64,000 nucleotides of DNA from Pseudorhodoferax sp. Leaf265 (GCF_001422365.1 NZ_LMMT01000040.1:789-64788); one strand, 5' to 3'; shown: positions 39,397 to 47,791, counted from the stretch's first letter. A program made the numbers and translations. The notes: generated by a model not told the origin, from the letters alone.

Positions 39397-40479
39397 TCAG
39401 GCCAGCGCGCAGGCCTTGCGCACGAGGTCGACCTGGCGCGAGCAGCCCATCTTGGCCATCAGCACCGCAATCTGCGTGCGCACGGTGCTGATCGCCACGC
39501 CCTGGCGCGCAGCATGCTCGGTCGGCGTGAGGCCCTCGACCAGCGCGGCCAGCACACCGGCCTCGGCCACCGTGAGCCCGAACGCCAGGCGCAACACCTC
39601 GGTCTGCAGCGGCTTGCGCTGGCGCTCCGGCGCGATGCGCACGAGCACCAGAGCCCCGCTGCCGCACAGCGGCGCCGGCGCGGCGGCCAGCGCGAGCCGG
39701 TGCGCGGCGCCATGGCCGGCCGGCAGCGCCAGCGTCTGGGCATGGCCGGCTGCCGCCTGGCGCAACGCGGCCAGCCAGCTGGCCTGCACGGCGGGATCGC
39801 GGTGCTGCAGGCGCCCGGCGCGCGGCACCAGGGCACCAGGCCTGCCAAACCATGCCAGCGCCGCTGGACCCGGCGAATGCGCTGGCGCGCCGGTTGGCGT
39901 GACCAGCAGCACGGCTTCACCGAACGAGGCCAGTGCCGTCTCCACGGCAGCGATGGCCTGGCCGGCGCGCGCACGCTCGCGTGCGAGCGCCTGCGCCACG
40001 GCTTGCGTCAGCGCGCGCACGGGTGCGGAGTGCAGCACCTCGTCGATGCGCCCGTCCACGCGGCTGCGTTGCACGCTGATGGCGCTGAGCCGCGTCGCCG
40101 ATGTCTCTGTCATGAACGCCAGGATCTGGCGCAGGCGGTGCTTGCACATGAAGTCGGCATAGAAGACATGGCGCTCCAGGCTGGCCTGCGGGTAGCACTG
40201 CGCGCTGTCGAGCCAGACGCCGGCCGCGGCCCCGCGCGCCGGTGGCTTCATGATGTCGTGCGCGTGGTAGTGCTCGGCATAGTCGCGTCGCGCTGCGCCA
40301 TCGCCGCCCCGGAACTCGAAGGCCTGCAACCCCTGCGTGCTGTCGAAGGCGAGGTAGGCGGCCGAGTCGCCGCCCAGCAACTCGCCCAGACCCTCCAGCA
40401 CCTCCGCCCAGGGCGGCGTGGCACCGTCCAGGTGCGGCGCTGCATCCAGCGCGCGGCGCACGACCGTTCCGACCTGCAT
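39397..40479 (-). CDS. LuxR-type HTH transcriptional regulator
   Basis: The 360-residue protein has a C-terminal LuxR HTH (from about residue 295: FGLTVAEAGVLAALVEGLTPTEHAARQGVAISTVRTQIAVL, ending in a MAKMGCSRQVDLVRKA helix). Its long N-terminal part (YLAFDSTQGLQAFEFRGGD, HDIMKPP) is a sensory region without a recognised autoinducer domain. The target and signal are unknown. ATG 40479 is the first Met before the ordered region; the frame continues upstream without recognisable content. A C/G-rich inverted repeat lies about 100 bases upstream. Confidence 0.85.
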   Translation of the reverse strand: MQVGTVVRRALDAAPHLDGATPPWAEVLEGLGELLGGDSAAYLAFDSTQGLQAFEFRGGDGAARRDYAEHYHAHDIMKPPARGAAAGVWLDSAQCYPQASLERHVFYADFMCKHRLRQILAFMTETSATRLSAISVQRSRVDGRIDEVLHSAPVRALTQAVAQALARERARAGQAIAAVETALASFGEAVLLVTPTGAPAHSPGPAALAWFGRPGALVPRAGRLQHRDPAVQASWLAALRQAAAGHAQTLALPAGHGAAHRLALAAAPAPLCGSGALVLVRIAPERQRKPLQTEVLRLAFGLTVAEAGVLAALVEGLTPTEHAARQGVAISTVRTQIAVLMAKMGCSRQVDLVRKACALA

Positions 40480-40580
40480 GGCATCCCTCCCCTGCCGTGG
40501 AAGGGCCCCCACCCGGCCGACGGCGCACCTCTTGTAACCCGGCTTCCCGGATCGCGGCGTTGGGGTGCGCGGCGGCGCGT

Positions 40581-40615
40581 CCCCCATTTGGAGGATGTTC
40601 CAGGGGAATTGGGGG
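40581..40615. promoter_or_regulatory. C/G-rich inverted repeat in LuxR upstream gap
   Basis: CCCCCA (40581-40586) and TGGGGG (40610-40615) are inverted repeats 23 bases apart, with further partial symmetry (TTTGGAGG and AGGGGAATT). It lies between the LuxR gene and the divergent small-protein gene. It could be the regulator's operator; this is position only. Confidence 0.3.
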
Positions 40616-40717
40616 AGCCCCGTGCCGCTGCGCCTACCATCGCGCCCGCCATGTGCCACCGGAGTTCCTGATCCTGCCGCCGCTTTCGCACCGCCGCCCA
40701 GGGCAGACCGCCTGCGC

Positions 40718-41053
40718 ATGAACGCTGCACGCACCACGCTGGGGCTGTGGCTGCTGCTGCAGCTGCTGCTCGGGGGCCTGCAGCAGGCCGTGGCGCCCGC
40801 GGCGCAGGGCGAGCGCGCGGCGGCGCAGTGGCGCGACGGCTCGGCACGGCACGAGCGCGCCGACGCGTTGGTCGAACACCAGCGCGTGCAGCGCACGACC
40901 ACTCCGTCTGCCGAGGACATGCTGGTCGGCCCCGGCGCGCCGACCCCGCATCCGACAAGCCCGCAGGCCCAGCCGGCCCCGGCCGCGCCTGGCCGCGCCG
41001 CGGCGCTGGTCCTTGCGGCCTACCGCGCCCGCGCGCCGCCGCCGGCCGCGTGA
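40718..41053 (+). CDS. Small exported protein, unknown function
   Basis: A 111-residue predicted protein with a signal-like N terminus (NAARTTLGLWLLLQLLLGGLQ), an Arg/Ala/Glu-rich middle (RAAAQWRDGSARHERADALV) and a Pro/Ala-rich tail (GPGAPTPHPTSPQAQPAPAA). I recognise no family. ATG 40718 has no strong Shine-Dalgarno, and the high GC makes chance frames common here. It is divergent from the LuxR gene and precedes another small protein and a nuclease. Confidence 0.5.
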   Translation: MNAARTTLGLWLLLQLLLGGLQQAVAPAAQGERAAAQWRDGSARHERADALVEHQRVQRTTTPSAEDMLVGPGAPTPHPTSPQAQPAPAAPGRAAALVLAAYRARAPPPAA

Positions 41054-41160
41054 TGCGCCGCGCGCCGGCCGGTGGGCCATGGCGCGCAACCTTCCCACGA
41101 ACCCTCCAGGCACGGGGCCGCCCGCGGGCGCGCCCTTGCCCCTGCTTTTCTCCGATCGCC

Positions 41161-41319
41161 ATGAACGCCTACACCGCCCTGCTCGGGCTCGTCGCCCTCT
41201 TCCTGCTGCACGCCGCCTGGCGCGAACGCACACTCGGCAACCACCGCGATGCCAAGGCCTTGGCCGCCTGCAGCGCCGGCCTCGGCGCACTGGCCGCCAC
41301 CTTCGGATTCGTGCTTTGA
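41161..41319 (+). CDS. Small membrane protein, 52 residues
   Basis: The reading frame encodes a short protein with two hydrophobic segments (residues 3-18: AYTALLGLVALFLLHA, and 34-50: ACSAGLGALAATFGFV) separated by WRERTLGNHRDAK. It resembles small inner-membrane hairpins of unknown role. Its stop overlaps the TTG start of the nuclease gene (TTGA), which supports translation. I recognise no family. Confidence 0.6.
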   Translation: MNAYTALLGLVALFLLHAAWRERTLGNHRDAKALAACSAGLGALAATFGFVL

Positions 41320-42068
41320 GGCAGCTGCTGCGGGCCGGCTTCGCGGCCGCCTGGCTGGCCATGGCCAGCCTGCCGGCCGAAGCCGCCTTCGAGGGCTGCC
41401 TGGCCCTGTTTCCGCAACGCCATGTGCCGCAACTGCCGCAGGGCCATGCGCATGCAACGCGGCCCTTGTGCTTCGACGGCTTCGCCATCCTCTACTCGGC
41501 CACGAGCAAGACACCGGTCTACGCCGTGGAACGGCTCAACCGCCACGATTTCGAGGACGCCACCAGGCGCAAGCGCGGCCGCAACCCCTTCTACGAGGAG
41601 GCCCGGCTGCCGCGCGCCGAACGGGCCACTTTGGACGACTACCGCGCCGCGCTGCCCGACGGACAGCGCATGGACCGCGGCCATGTGGTGCCGGCCGGCG
41701 ACATGACCGGTGCGCAGGGCTTCGCGCAGAGCTTCTCGCTGGCCAACATGGTGCCGCAGGTGCCGGCCGCCAACCAGGGCCCCTGGAACCGCATCGAGCA
41801 GGACACGCGCCGGTATGTCCGCCGCGCCCGCGGCGACGTCTACGTCATCACGGGCCCGGTGTTCGGCCCGCGGCCCGCGCGGCTCGGGCCGGGCCGGGTC
41901 TGGGTGCCCGAGGCCATGTTCAAACTGGTCTACGACGCGGGCAGCAACCGGGCCTGGGCGCACTGGCTGCCGAACAGCGCCGGCGCGGAGGTGCAGCGGC
42001 CGATCTCCTATGAGGAACTGACGCGCCGCATCGGCCTGCGCCTGTTGCCAGGTGCGCCGCAGGACTGA
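41316..42068 (+). CDS. Exported DNA/RNA non-specific endonuclease (NUC1 family)
   Basis: The 250-residue protein has a signal peptide (LLRAGFAAAWLAMASLPAEA) and a beta-beta-alpha metal nuclease domain: RMDRGHVVPAGDM contains the DRGH catalytic His, followed by ANMVPQVPAANQGPWNRIE with the metal-binding Asn, and VYVITGPVFG. It should degrade DNA or RNA outside the cytoplasm. The likely start is TTG 41316, overlapping the previous stop; an in-frame ATG inside the signal region (MASLPAEAA) would destroy the signal. Its coupling to a membrane mini-protein is notable, and no immunity protein is known for this family. Confidence 0.85.
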   Translation: MRQLLRAGFAAAWLAMASLPAEAAFEGCLALFPQRHVPQLPQGHAHATRPLCFDGFAILYSATSKTPVYAVERLNRHDFEDATRRKRGRNPFYEEARLPRAERATLDDYRAALPDGQRMDRGHVVPAGDMTGAQGFAQSFSLANMVPQVPAANQGPWNRIEQDTRRYVRRARGDVYVITGPVFGPRPARLGPGRVWVPEAMFKLVYDAGSNRAWAHWLPNSAGAEVQRPISYEELTRRIGLRLLPGAPQD

Positions 42069-42116
42069 CGAACGCCGCTGCGCGGCGCTGCACCCGGGGC
42101 GCACTCGCCCCGGTTC

Positions 42117-42860
42117 TCAAGCGTCCTGGAAGCCGTTGGCGCGGAAGGTCAGCACCAGCGTGTCGCGGTGCCCGCCCGCCTCCACCGGCTGGATCGGCGT
42201 GGACTCGTGGATCACGCGCGCATCGTCCAGGAACAGCAGCGACCAGGGCTCGGTCAGCGTGAAGCGCTGGCCGTTGGGACCTTCGGCCTCGAACACGCGC
42301 GTCTCGCCGCCCTTGATGCCCTGGCGGTTCACCAGCACCACGGCCACGAAGTCCACGCCGTCGCGGTGCGCACCCTCGGGCGTGGGCCGGCCGATGCCGT
42401 CGGTGGTGTCGATGCGGAACTGGTGCGCCTCCACGTACCAGCGGGCCTGTGCGTCGCCGCGCAGCCGGCTGCACAGGCCGGCCAGGCCCAGCACCAGTTG
42501 CTGCCAGGCCGGCTGTGCGAGGTCGCCCGGGAGCATGGGCTCGAACCAGCGCTCCATGCCGCCGTGCAGTGCGTTGTAGGCCACCGGCTGCCAGTGCGCG
42601 CGGTGCGGCACGGCCTGCAGCTGGCCGGCCTCGGCGATGCAGCTGGCGTGGCGGCGACGGCGGTAGCGGCCGCCGTCCTTGAGGTAGGCATCGGGCGGCA
42701 GGTCGGACCAGGACGGTTCCAGCACGCGCAGCGCCTCAGGCGCGCAGCCGGCCAGCTCGGCCACGGTGGTGGCGGCCAGCACGGCGTAGCCCTGGCGGTG
42801 CACGGTGGCGAGCACCTGGTCGGGCGGGGTCAGCGGAGGAACGAAGGAAGGCGTGGTCAT
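42117..42860 (-). CDS. 2-oxoglutarate/Fe(II) dioxygenase (PF10014-like)
   Basis: The 247-residue protein has the facial triad: HRD in EGAHRDGVDFVAVVLVN, a distal His in DARVIHESTPI, and an Arg in HRDTLVLTFR for 2-oxoglutarate. The block GGRYRRRRHASC and the overall order match the 2OG-Fe dioxygenase family that includes amino-acid hydroxylases such as isoleucine dioxygenase. It would hydroxylate a small molecule using O2, Fe(II) and 2-oxoglutarate. The substrate is unknown. It is convergent with the nuclease gene. Confidence 0.85.
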   Translation of the reverse strand: MTTPSFVPPLTPPDQVLATVHRQGYAVLAATTVAELAGCAPEALRVLEPSWSDLPPDAYLKDGGRYRRRRHASCIAEAGQLQAVPHRAHWQPVAYNALHGGMERWFEPMLPGDLAQPAWQQLVLGLAGLCSRLRGDAQARWYVEAHQFRIDTTDGIGRPTPEGAHRDGVDFVAVVLVNRQGIKGGETRVFEAEGPNGQRFTLTEPWSLLFLDDARVIHESTPIQPVEAGGHRDTLVLTFRANGFQDA

Positions 42861-42915
42861 GCGGAAATCCAGAGCGGGCCCGCGCCGGGCCCAGGTGCGT
42901 ATGGTGCCACCAGGT

Positions 42916-43230
42916 TCAGGCCCTGGCCGCCCCCGGCACCAGCAGCCGCAGCCAGTGCGGCCGCCAGCTCAGCGCCATGGCCACCGCCAGCGCGGCCGCC
43001 GCCAGCGCCATGACCCAGACCAGTGCGGCCATCGAGGCATGGTCCACCGCCAGGCACAGCCAGAGCGAAGCTGCCAGCGCCAGGGTGCCCAGCACGCGCA
43101 GCCGCCGTGCGGGCGCCTGCATGGCGGCGCCGCCGGCTTGTTCCCAGTGCACATCCATGGCCAGGGCCAGCCAGCCCATTCCGGCCAGAGCAGCCAGCAA
43201 GGCGGCGCCCAGCATCCAGGCATCACGCAT
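42916..43230 (-). CDS. DUF3325 membrane protein
   Basis: A 104-residue protein with three hydrophobic segments (about residues 5-25, 45-62 and 65-88) and the order MRDAWMLGAALLAALAGMGWLALAMDVHWEQ. This matches DUF3325, usually found beside PepSY membrane proteins and TonB siderophore receptors. It starts 8 bases inside the end of the PepSY gene, so it is co-translated. A role in siderophore-iron release or transport at the inner membrane is inferred from context. Confidence 0.82.
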   Translation of the reverse strand: MRDAWMLGAALLAALAGMGWLALAMDVHWEQAGGAAMQAPARRLRVLGTLALAASLWLCLAVDHASMAALVWVMALAAAALAVAMALSWRPHWLRLLVPGAARA

Positions 43231-44902
43231 GGGCGGTCTCCCGCGCCAGGCCCGGCGTCGCCGCCTGCCCGGCGGCGCGGCGGCGCAGCTTGCCCGCAGC
43301 GAGCGCCGCCATGCCCGCGCTGGCCAGCAGGAACAGGTCCACGCCAGCCACGGGCCAATAGCCCGCGCCCAGCGTCTTCCAGAGGTGGTCGCCCGTCGTC
43401 AGCCAGTTCAGCGCCACGGCCAGCGGCGCGAGCACGGCCACGGCCAGGCATTGCTCGCGCCAGGCCGGGTTGCTGCGGCCCTGGGCCACGGGCGCGCTGC
43501 GCCACAGCGCATGCGCGAGCGCCAGCGCCCAGCTGGCCCAGAAGGCGTAGCGCTCCAGGTCGCCGCGGCCGGGCCAGCCGGCCGGCAGGCTGTCGGGCAA
43601 CAGGCGGTTGGCGATCAGCATGCCGAGCGCGGCCACCAGCATCCCCGTCACCGTGCCCACGGCCAGCGCATCGACCAGCCGCACGCCCTGGATGCCCTGC
43701 CTGGCATGCTGCTTCTTGCGCTTCTCGACGAAGAACACGAAGCCGGTGGCGATGCAGACACAACCGGCCAGCCCGCCCAGCACGTAGAACCAGCGCAGCA
43801 GCCAGTGGCGGAAGTGCTGCAGGTGCAGGCCGGTCAGGAATTCGTTGACGCTGTCCACCGCGCTTTGCGGCGGGTCCTCGCGCAGCAGTTCGCCGGTCGA
43901 TGCCTTGAAGTGGATGCCTTCGCCCACCAGCGCGATGCGGTCGGTGCCGGCGCGGTAGACGCTGACGTAGCCGTTGGCGTCGCCCACATGCTGCAGCGCG
44001 AGGAAACCGACCTCGCCGGCCATGCCCTTGTCGTGCCAGCGGCGCTGGGCCTCGGCGACCATGGCGTCGACCGAGGCCAGCGGCGCGGCCACGCCCGCGC
44101 GCTTGTGCGGCAGGCCGGTCTCCTCGGCCTCGAGCTTCTCGTGCAGCTCGTGCAACGGGTTCAGCTGCGTGTGGCCGACCGGGAAGTACACGCCCGCGAA
44201 GATCACGAGCCCCGTGAACGCGAAGAAGAAGTGGAAGGGCAAGGCCACCACGCCCGTCATGTTGTGCAGATCCAGCGCGCTGCGCTGCGTGGCCTTCTTG
44301 GGCCGGAAGGTGAAGAACTCGCGGAAGATCTTCCGGTGCATCACCACGCCGCTGACCAGCGCGGCCAGCATCATGAGCGCGGCGAAGCCGACGATCCAGG
44401 TGCCCAGGCGCATCCAGTTCAGGTTCAGGCTGTAGTGCAGCGGGTAGAAGAACTGGCTGCCGATCTTGAGCCGGTCGTCCGGCAGCGCGGCGCCGTTGCG
44501 CGGGTCGATGGTGCGCAGGGCCCAGATCAGCTCCTCCGGGTCCTTGGCGTTGGGCACTTCGAAGCCCGCGAAGATGCCCAGCACCGGGTCGCGGTGCGTG
44601 GTGTAGGCGCCCAGGCGCTGCACGGTGTCGAAGCGCGTGGGCATGGGGCCGTTCACGCGGTCACGCATCAGGTCCACGGCCTCGGCGGTCGGCTGCATGG
44701 ACTCGAAGATCGGGCGCAGCATGCGGTCGTACGACGGCATGGGCTGCGGCGCGAAGCGCGAGGACGGGATGGCCCAGCGGTCGATCTCGCGGTCGAACAC
44801 CGACAGCGCGCCGAAGAAGAACACGACCATCAGCACGAAGCCCAGCACCAGGCCGAACCAGGTGTGCAGCCAGGCCATGGCGAGGCGGAAGTTCGGGAAC
44901 AT
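43223..44902 (-). CDS. PepSY-associated TM protein (siderophore-iron reductase type)
   Basis: The 559-residue inner-membrane protein starts MFPNFRLAMAWLHTWFGLVLGFVLMVVFFFG, has the PepSY_TM pattern (TM1 with His, a large periplasmic domain, SALDLHNMTGVVALPFHFFFAFTGL, then TM segments near residues 345-370, 385-405, 420-440, 460-480 and 490-510). Membrane His residues could bind heme. Relatives such as FoxB and PiuB reduce or release iron from siderophores. It sits between DUF3649 and DUF3325 genes, a known iron-uptake trio. No TonB receptor or siderophore gene is adjacent. Confidence 0.88.
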   Translation of the reverse strand: MFPNFRLAMAWLHTWFGLVLGFVLMVVFFFGALSVFDREIDRWAIPSSRFAPQPMPSYDRMLRPIFESMQPTAEAVDLMRDRVNGPMPTRFDTVQRLGAYTTHRDPVLGIFAGFEVPNAKDPEELIWALRTIDPRNGAALPDDRLKIGSQFFYPLHYSLNLNWMRLGTWIVGFAALMMLAALVSGVVMHRKIFREFFTFRPKKATQRSALDLHNMTGVVALPFHFFFAFTGLVIFAGVYFPVGHTQLNPLHELHEKLEAEETGLPHKRAGVAAPLASVDAMVAEAQRRWHDKGMAGEVGFLALQHVGDANGYVSVYRAGTDRIALVGEGIHFKASTGELLREDPPQSAVDSVNEFLTGLHLQHFRHWLLRWFYVLGGLAGCVCIATGFVFFVEKRKKQHARQGIQGVRLVDALAVGTVTGMLVAALGMLIANRLLPDSLPAGWPGRGDLERYAFWASWALALAHALWRSAPVAQGRSNPAWREQCLAVAVLAPLAVALNWLTTGDHLWKTLGAGYWPVAGVDLFLLASAGMAALAAGKLRRRAAGQAATPGLARETAHA

Positions 44903-44913
44903 CGTCGGCCCTT

Positions 44914-45213
44914 TCAGCGCAGCAGCGCGGTTTGCAGCAGCGAGGCCGCGCCCGCCATGAGCGCACCGCCCCCGGCCAGCACCAGCCACACGCGCGGCAG
45001 GCTGCGCGCCGCGAAGGCCCACAGGAAGGCCACGAGGTAGACCAGCATGGCCAGCATGGCGGTCAGGTGTTCGGCGTCGTGGAAGGGCATGCCCAGTGCG
45101 AACAGGCCGGCCATGCCCAGCGCCACCAGGCCCCAGGAGAAGGCATAGCCGCCCAGGGCGGCGGCGGCGATGCGCGCCAGCAGATGCGAGCGGGTGACGG
45201 CAGGTGCGTGCAT
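44914..45213 (-). CDS. DUF3649 membrane protein
   Basis: A 99-residue protein with three hydrophobic segments (AAAALGGYAFSWGLVALGMA, AMLAMLVYLVAFLWAFAA, and VWLVLAGGGALMAGAAS) typical of DUF3649. It is first of the DUF3649-PepSY-DUF3325 trio, 11 bases before the PepSY gene. A possible Fur half-site lies just upstream, consistent with iron regulation. The molecular role is unknown. Confidence 0.82.
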   Translation of the reverse strand: MHAPAVTRSHLLARIAAAALGGYAFSWGLVALGMAGLFALGMPFHDAEHLTAMLAMLVYLVAFLWAFAARSLPRVWLVLAGGGALMAGAASLLQTALLR

Positions 45214-45226
45214 GGTGCGTTGTTGC

Positions 45227-45246
45227 GATTTGTTCTCATTCTAAAG
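45227..45246 (-). promoter_or_regulatory. Possible Fur-box-like element
   Basis: Minus-strand TTTAGAATGAGAACAAATCG includes GAATGAGAA, a good hexamer repeat of Fur sites (AATGAGAAT type). It lies 14 bases upstream of the DUF3649 start. The right half is weak, so this is a suggestion only. Confidence 0.35.
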
Positions 45247-45288
45247 CCAGCGGGGTATAAGCGCCGCCACCACAACACGAGACACACC

Positions 45289-46089
45289 ATGCCCACCTCC
45301 CCCTCCTCCATCCCTGTCGCCATCGTCACGGGTGGCGCCCGCGGCATCGGCCTGGCCGTGGCGCGCTGGTTCCTTGCCCGCGGCCAGCGCGTGGCGCTGC
45401 TGGACATCGAGGCCGATGCACTGCAGCGCACCGTCGCGGAGCTGGCAGCGCCAGAAGCGGTGCTGGGCCTGCCCTGCGACGTGTCCGATCCGGCCCAGGT
45501 GCAGGTCGCGGTCGACCGCGTGGCTCAGGCCTTCGGCCGCGTCGACGCGCTCGTCAACAACGCCGGCATCGCCATCTTCAAGCCGATCGGCGAGACCGGC
45601 TTCGACGACTGGCGCCGCGTGCTGGCCGTGAACCTGGACGGCCCCTTCCTGTGCAGCCAGGCCTGCGTGCCGCACATGCGGGCGGCCGGTGGCGGCGCCA
45701 TCGTCAACATCGCCTCGATCTCGGGCCTGCGCGCCAGCACGCTGCGCGTGGCCTATGGCACGAGCAAGGCCGCGCTGATCCATCTGACCCGGCAGCAGGC
45801 CACCGAACTGGGCACCCAGGGCATCCGCGTGAACTGCGTGGCCCCGGGCCCGGTGGACACCGAGATGGCCAAGCAGGTGCACAGCCCGGCCATCCGCAAG
45901 GACTACCACGACGTGATCCCGCTCGAGCGCTACGGCACGCCCGAGGAGATCGCCGAGGCCGTGGGCTTCCTGTGCAGCCCGGCGGCCAGCTACGTCAACG
46001 GCCAACTGCTGGCCGTGGACGGCGGTTTCGACGCCGCAGGCATCGGCCTGGCCACGCTGCGCCGCGATGCGCAGGCCCGGCCTGATTGA
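45289..46089 (+). CDS. Short-chain dehydrogenase/reductase
   Basis: The 266-residue SDR has VTGGARGIGLAVARW, the NNAG motif, IVNIASISG with the catalytic Ser, the YGTSK motif, and APGPVDTEMAK. LDIEADAL after strand 2 suggests NAD. It ends with ASYVNGQLLAVDGGFDAAG. The substrate is unknown. It is divergent from the iron-uptake trio and is followed after seven bases by a broken YciI-like gene. An upstream extension of the frame antisense to DUF3649 has no meaning. Confidence 0.93.
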   Translation: MPTSPSSIPVAIVTGGARGIGLAVARWFLARGQRVALLDIEADALQRTVAELAAPEAVLGLPCDVSDPAQVQVAVDRVAQAFGRVDALVNNAGIAIFKPIGETGFDDWRRVLAVNLDGPFLCSQACVPHMRAAGGGAIVNIASISGLRASTLRVAYGTSKAALIHLTRQQATELGTQGIRVNCVAPGPVDTEMAKQVHSPAIRKDYHDVIPLERYGTPEEIAEAVGFLCSPAASYVNGQLLAVDGGFDAAGIGLATLRRDAQARPD

Positions 46090-46096
46090 GCCGACC

Positions 46097-46436
46097 GTGG
46101 CCAAGTACCTGATCTCCTTCCCGAGCGCCGCCATGCGCGTGACGGACGCGGCCCTGGCGGCCGCGGACCGCGACTCGCACGCCGTGATCGAAGCGGCCAA
46201 GGCCGCCGGCGTCTACGTCTTCGGCGGTGGCATCGACGCCGCCGTCCCGCCCGTGCTGGTGGCGGCCGATGGCAGCGTCGCCGAAGGCGGCTCCCTGGGC
46301 GCCGCCGCTGGACGGCGGTTTCGCCGTGCTCGAACTGCCCTCGCGCGCAGCGGCCCTCGACTGGGCTGCCCGGCTCGCGCAGGCCTGCCGCTGCAGCCAG
46401 GAGCTGCGCGTGTTCATGTTCGACCCCCAGTCCTGA
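46097..46436 (+). pseudogene. YciI-like (YCII domain) protein, frameshifted
   Basis: Starting at GTG 46097, one frame reads AKYLISFPSAAMRVTD, then AAKAAGVYVFGGGIDAAVPP and VLVAADGSVAEGGSLG. The family-expected continuation, PLDGGFAVLELPSRAAALDW and AARLAQACRCSQELRVFMFD, is in the +1 frame and ends at 46436. The total length (340) is one more than a multiple of three, so a one-base insertion near 46290-46320, in a GC-rich GGCGCCGCCGCT run, explains it. A sequencing error or recent mutation are both possible. The intact protein would be a small cytoplasmic YCII enzyme. It follows the SDR by seven bases. Confidence 0.8.
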
Positions 46437-46511
46437 CCGAGGTGCAGGCAGCGCCTGCGCGCAACCGCGTCGTCGCCCAGCGCGCGTGACCGGCGCGGCG
46501 GCCGATCCCGC

Positions 46512-46793
46512 TCACTGCACGATCTGCACGCCCTTCCAGAACGCGACGCGGTTCTTGATCTCCTCGGCCGCTGGCTTGGGATCGGCGTAGTACCAGGCGG
46601 CGTCCTGGTTCAACTCGCCATCGACCAGCAGCGAAAAGTAGCTGGCCTGGCCCTTCCAGGGGCAGGTGCTCTTGTGGTTGCTGTAGGTGACGTACGTGCG
46701 GTCAAGCGCGTCCATCGGAAAGTAATGGTTGCCCTCGACCAATACCAGGTCGTCGCTTTCGGCGACGACCTTGCCATTCCACACTGCTTTCAT
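46512..46793 (-). CDS. DUF427 protein
   Basis: The 93-residue protein (KAVWNGKVVAESDDLVLVEG, NHYFPMDALDRTYVTYSN, CPWKGQASYFSLLVDG, AWYYADPKPAAEEIKNRVAF) is a single DUF427 domain. Conserved NHYFP and STCPWKG blocks are both present. The function of the family is unknown. It follows egtD by 26 bases on the same strand and may share its transcript. ATG 46793 sits just before the domain. Confidence 0.9.
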   Translation of the reverse strand: MKAVWNGKVVAESDDLVLVEGNHYFPMDALDRTYVTYSNHKSTCPWKGQASYFSLLVDGELNQDAAWYYADPKPAAEEIKNRVAFWKGVQIVQ

Positions 46794-46819
46794 CGGTGAC
46801 TCCCTCTCGAAGAGCGCCA

Positions 46820-47791
46820 TCATGCCGGAGCGGCCAGCCAGTGCAGGCTGAACAGCCGGTTCGGGTCGGTCCACACCGGCCCGGCCGCGAAGCCGGCTTC
46901 GGCCGCCAGTGCGCGCAGGCTGTCGACGCTGAACTTGTGCGAGTTCTCGGTGTGCAGCGTCTCGCCCTCGGCGAACCGGTAGGTCCGGTCATCGAGCCGC
47001 ACGCACTGGGCGCGGCGGCTGACCAGGTGCATCTCGATGCGCCGGCGCGGGCTGTTGTAGAAGGCACCGTGCGCGAAACCGTCCAGCTCGAAGTCCGTGC
47101 CCAGCTCGCGGTTGGCGCGCGCCAGCAGGTTCAGGTTGAAAGCGGCCGTGACGCCTGCCTCGTCGTTGTACGCCGCGTGCAGCACCGCCGGATCCTTGAC
47201 CAGGTCGGCTCCCAGCAGCAACGCGCCGCCGCGCAGCACGCGCGCGGCCATGCGCAGGAAGCGCAGCGCCTGCTCGGGGTCGAAGTTGCCGATCGTCGAG
47301 CCGGGGAAGAAGCCCAGCCGCATGCCGGCCTTGCGCGGGCCCGCGGGCAGCTGCAGCGGCTGTGTGTAGTCGGCCGCCACGGGATGCACGGCCAGGCCGG
47401 GGTAGTCGGCACGCAACTGCTCAGCGGCCTGCGCCAGGTGCTCGCCCGAAATGTCGATGGGCACGTAGCCGGCCGGGCTGTCCAGCGCGTCCAGCAGCAG
47501 CCGCACCTTGCGCAGCGAGCCCGCGCCGAATTCCACGACCTCGGCCTCGCGCCCGGCCAGCGCGGCGATCTCGCCGGCATGGCGGCGCAACAGCGCCAGT
47601 TCGGTGCGCGTGGGGTAGTACTCGCGCAGTTCGCAGATCGCGTCGAACAGCTGCGAGCCGCGCGCGTCGTAGAAGTACTTGGGCGAGATGCTGCGCTGGG
47701 GCGCGCTCAAGGCGGCGTGCATGTCGGCGCGGAAGTCGCGCTCGGGCGCGTTGTCCACCACATGCAGATGGGGTTGCATGACAAAGCTCAT
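46820..47791 (-). CDS. egtD: L-histidine N-alpha-methyltransferase
   Basis: The 323-residue SAM enzyme has SISPKYFYDARGSQLFDAIC, YYPTRTELALLRRHAGEIA, VEFGAGSLRKVRLLLDAL (SAM motif), FFPGSTIGNFDPEQALRFL and an ending ENSHKFSVDSLRALAAEAGF. It trimethylates histidine to hercynine, the first step of ergothioneine synthesis. It starts with a four-base ATGA overlap with egtB. Together they give the minimal two-gene set; the C-S lyase EgtE is not in the window. Confidence 0.95.
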   Translation of the reverse strand: MSFVMQPHLHVVDNAPERDFRADMHAALSAPQRSISPKYFYDARGSQLFDAICELREYYPTRTELALLRRHAGEIAALAGREAEVVEFGAGSLRKVRLLLDALDSPAGYVPIDISGEHLAQAAEQLRADYPGLAVHPVAADYTQPLQLPAGPRKAGMRLGFFPGSTIGNFDPEQALRFLRMAARVLRGGALLLGADLVKDPAVLHAAYNDEAGVTAAFNLNLLARANRELGTDFELDGFAHGAFYNSPRRRIEMHLVSRRAQCVRLDDRTYRFAEGETLHTENSHKFSVDSLRALAAEAGFAAGPVWTDPNRLFSLHWLAAPA

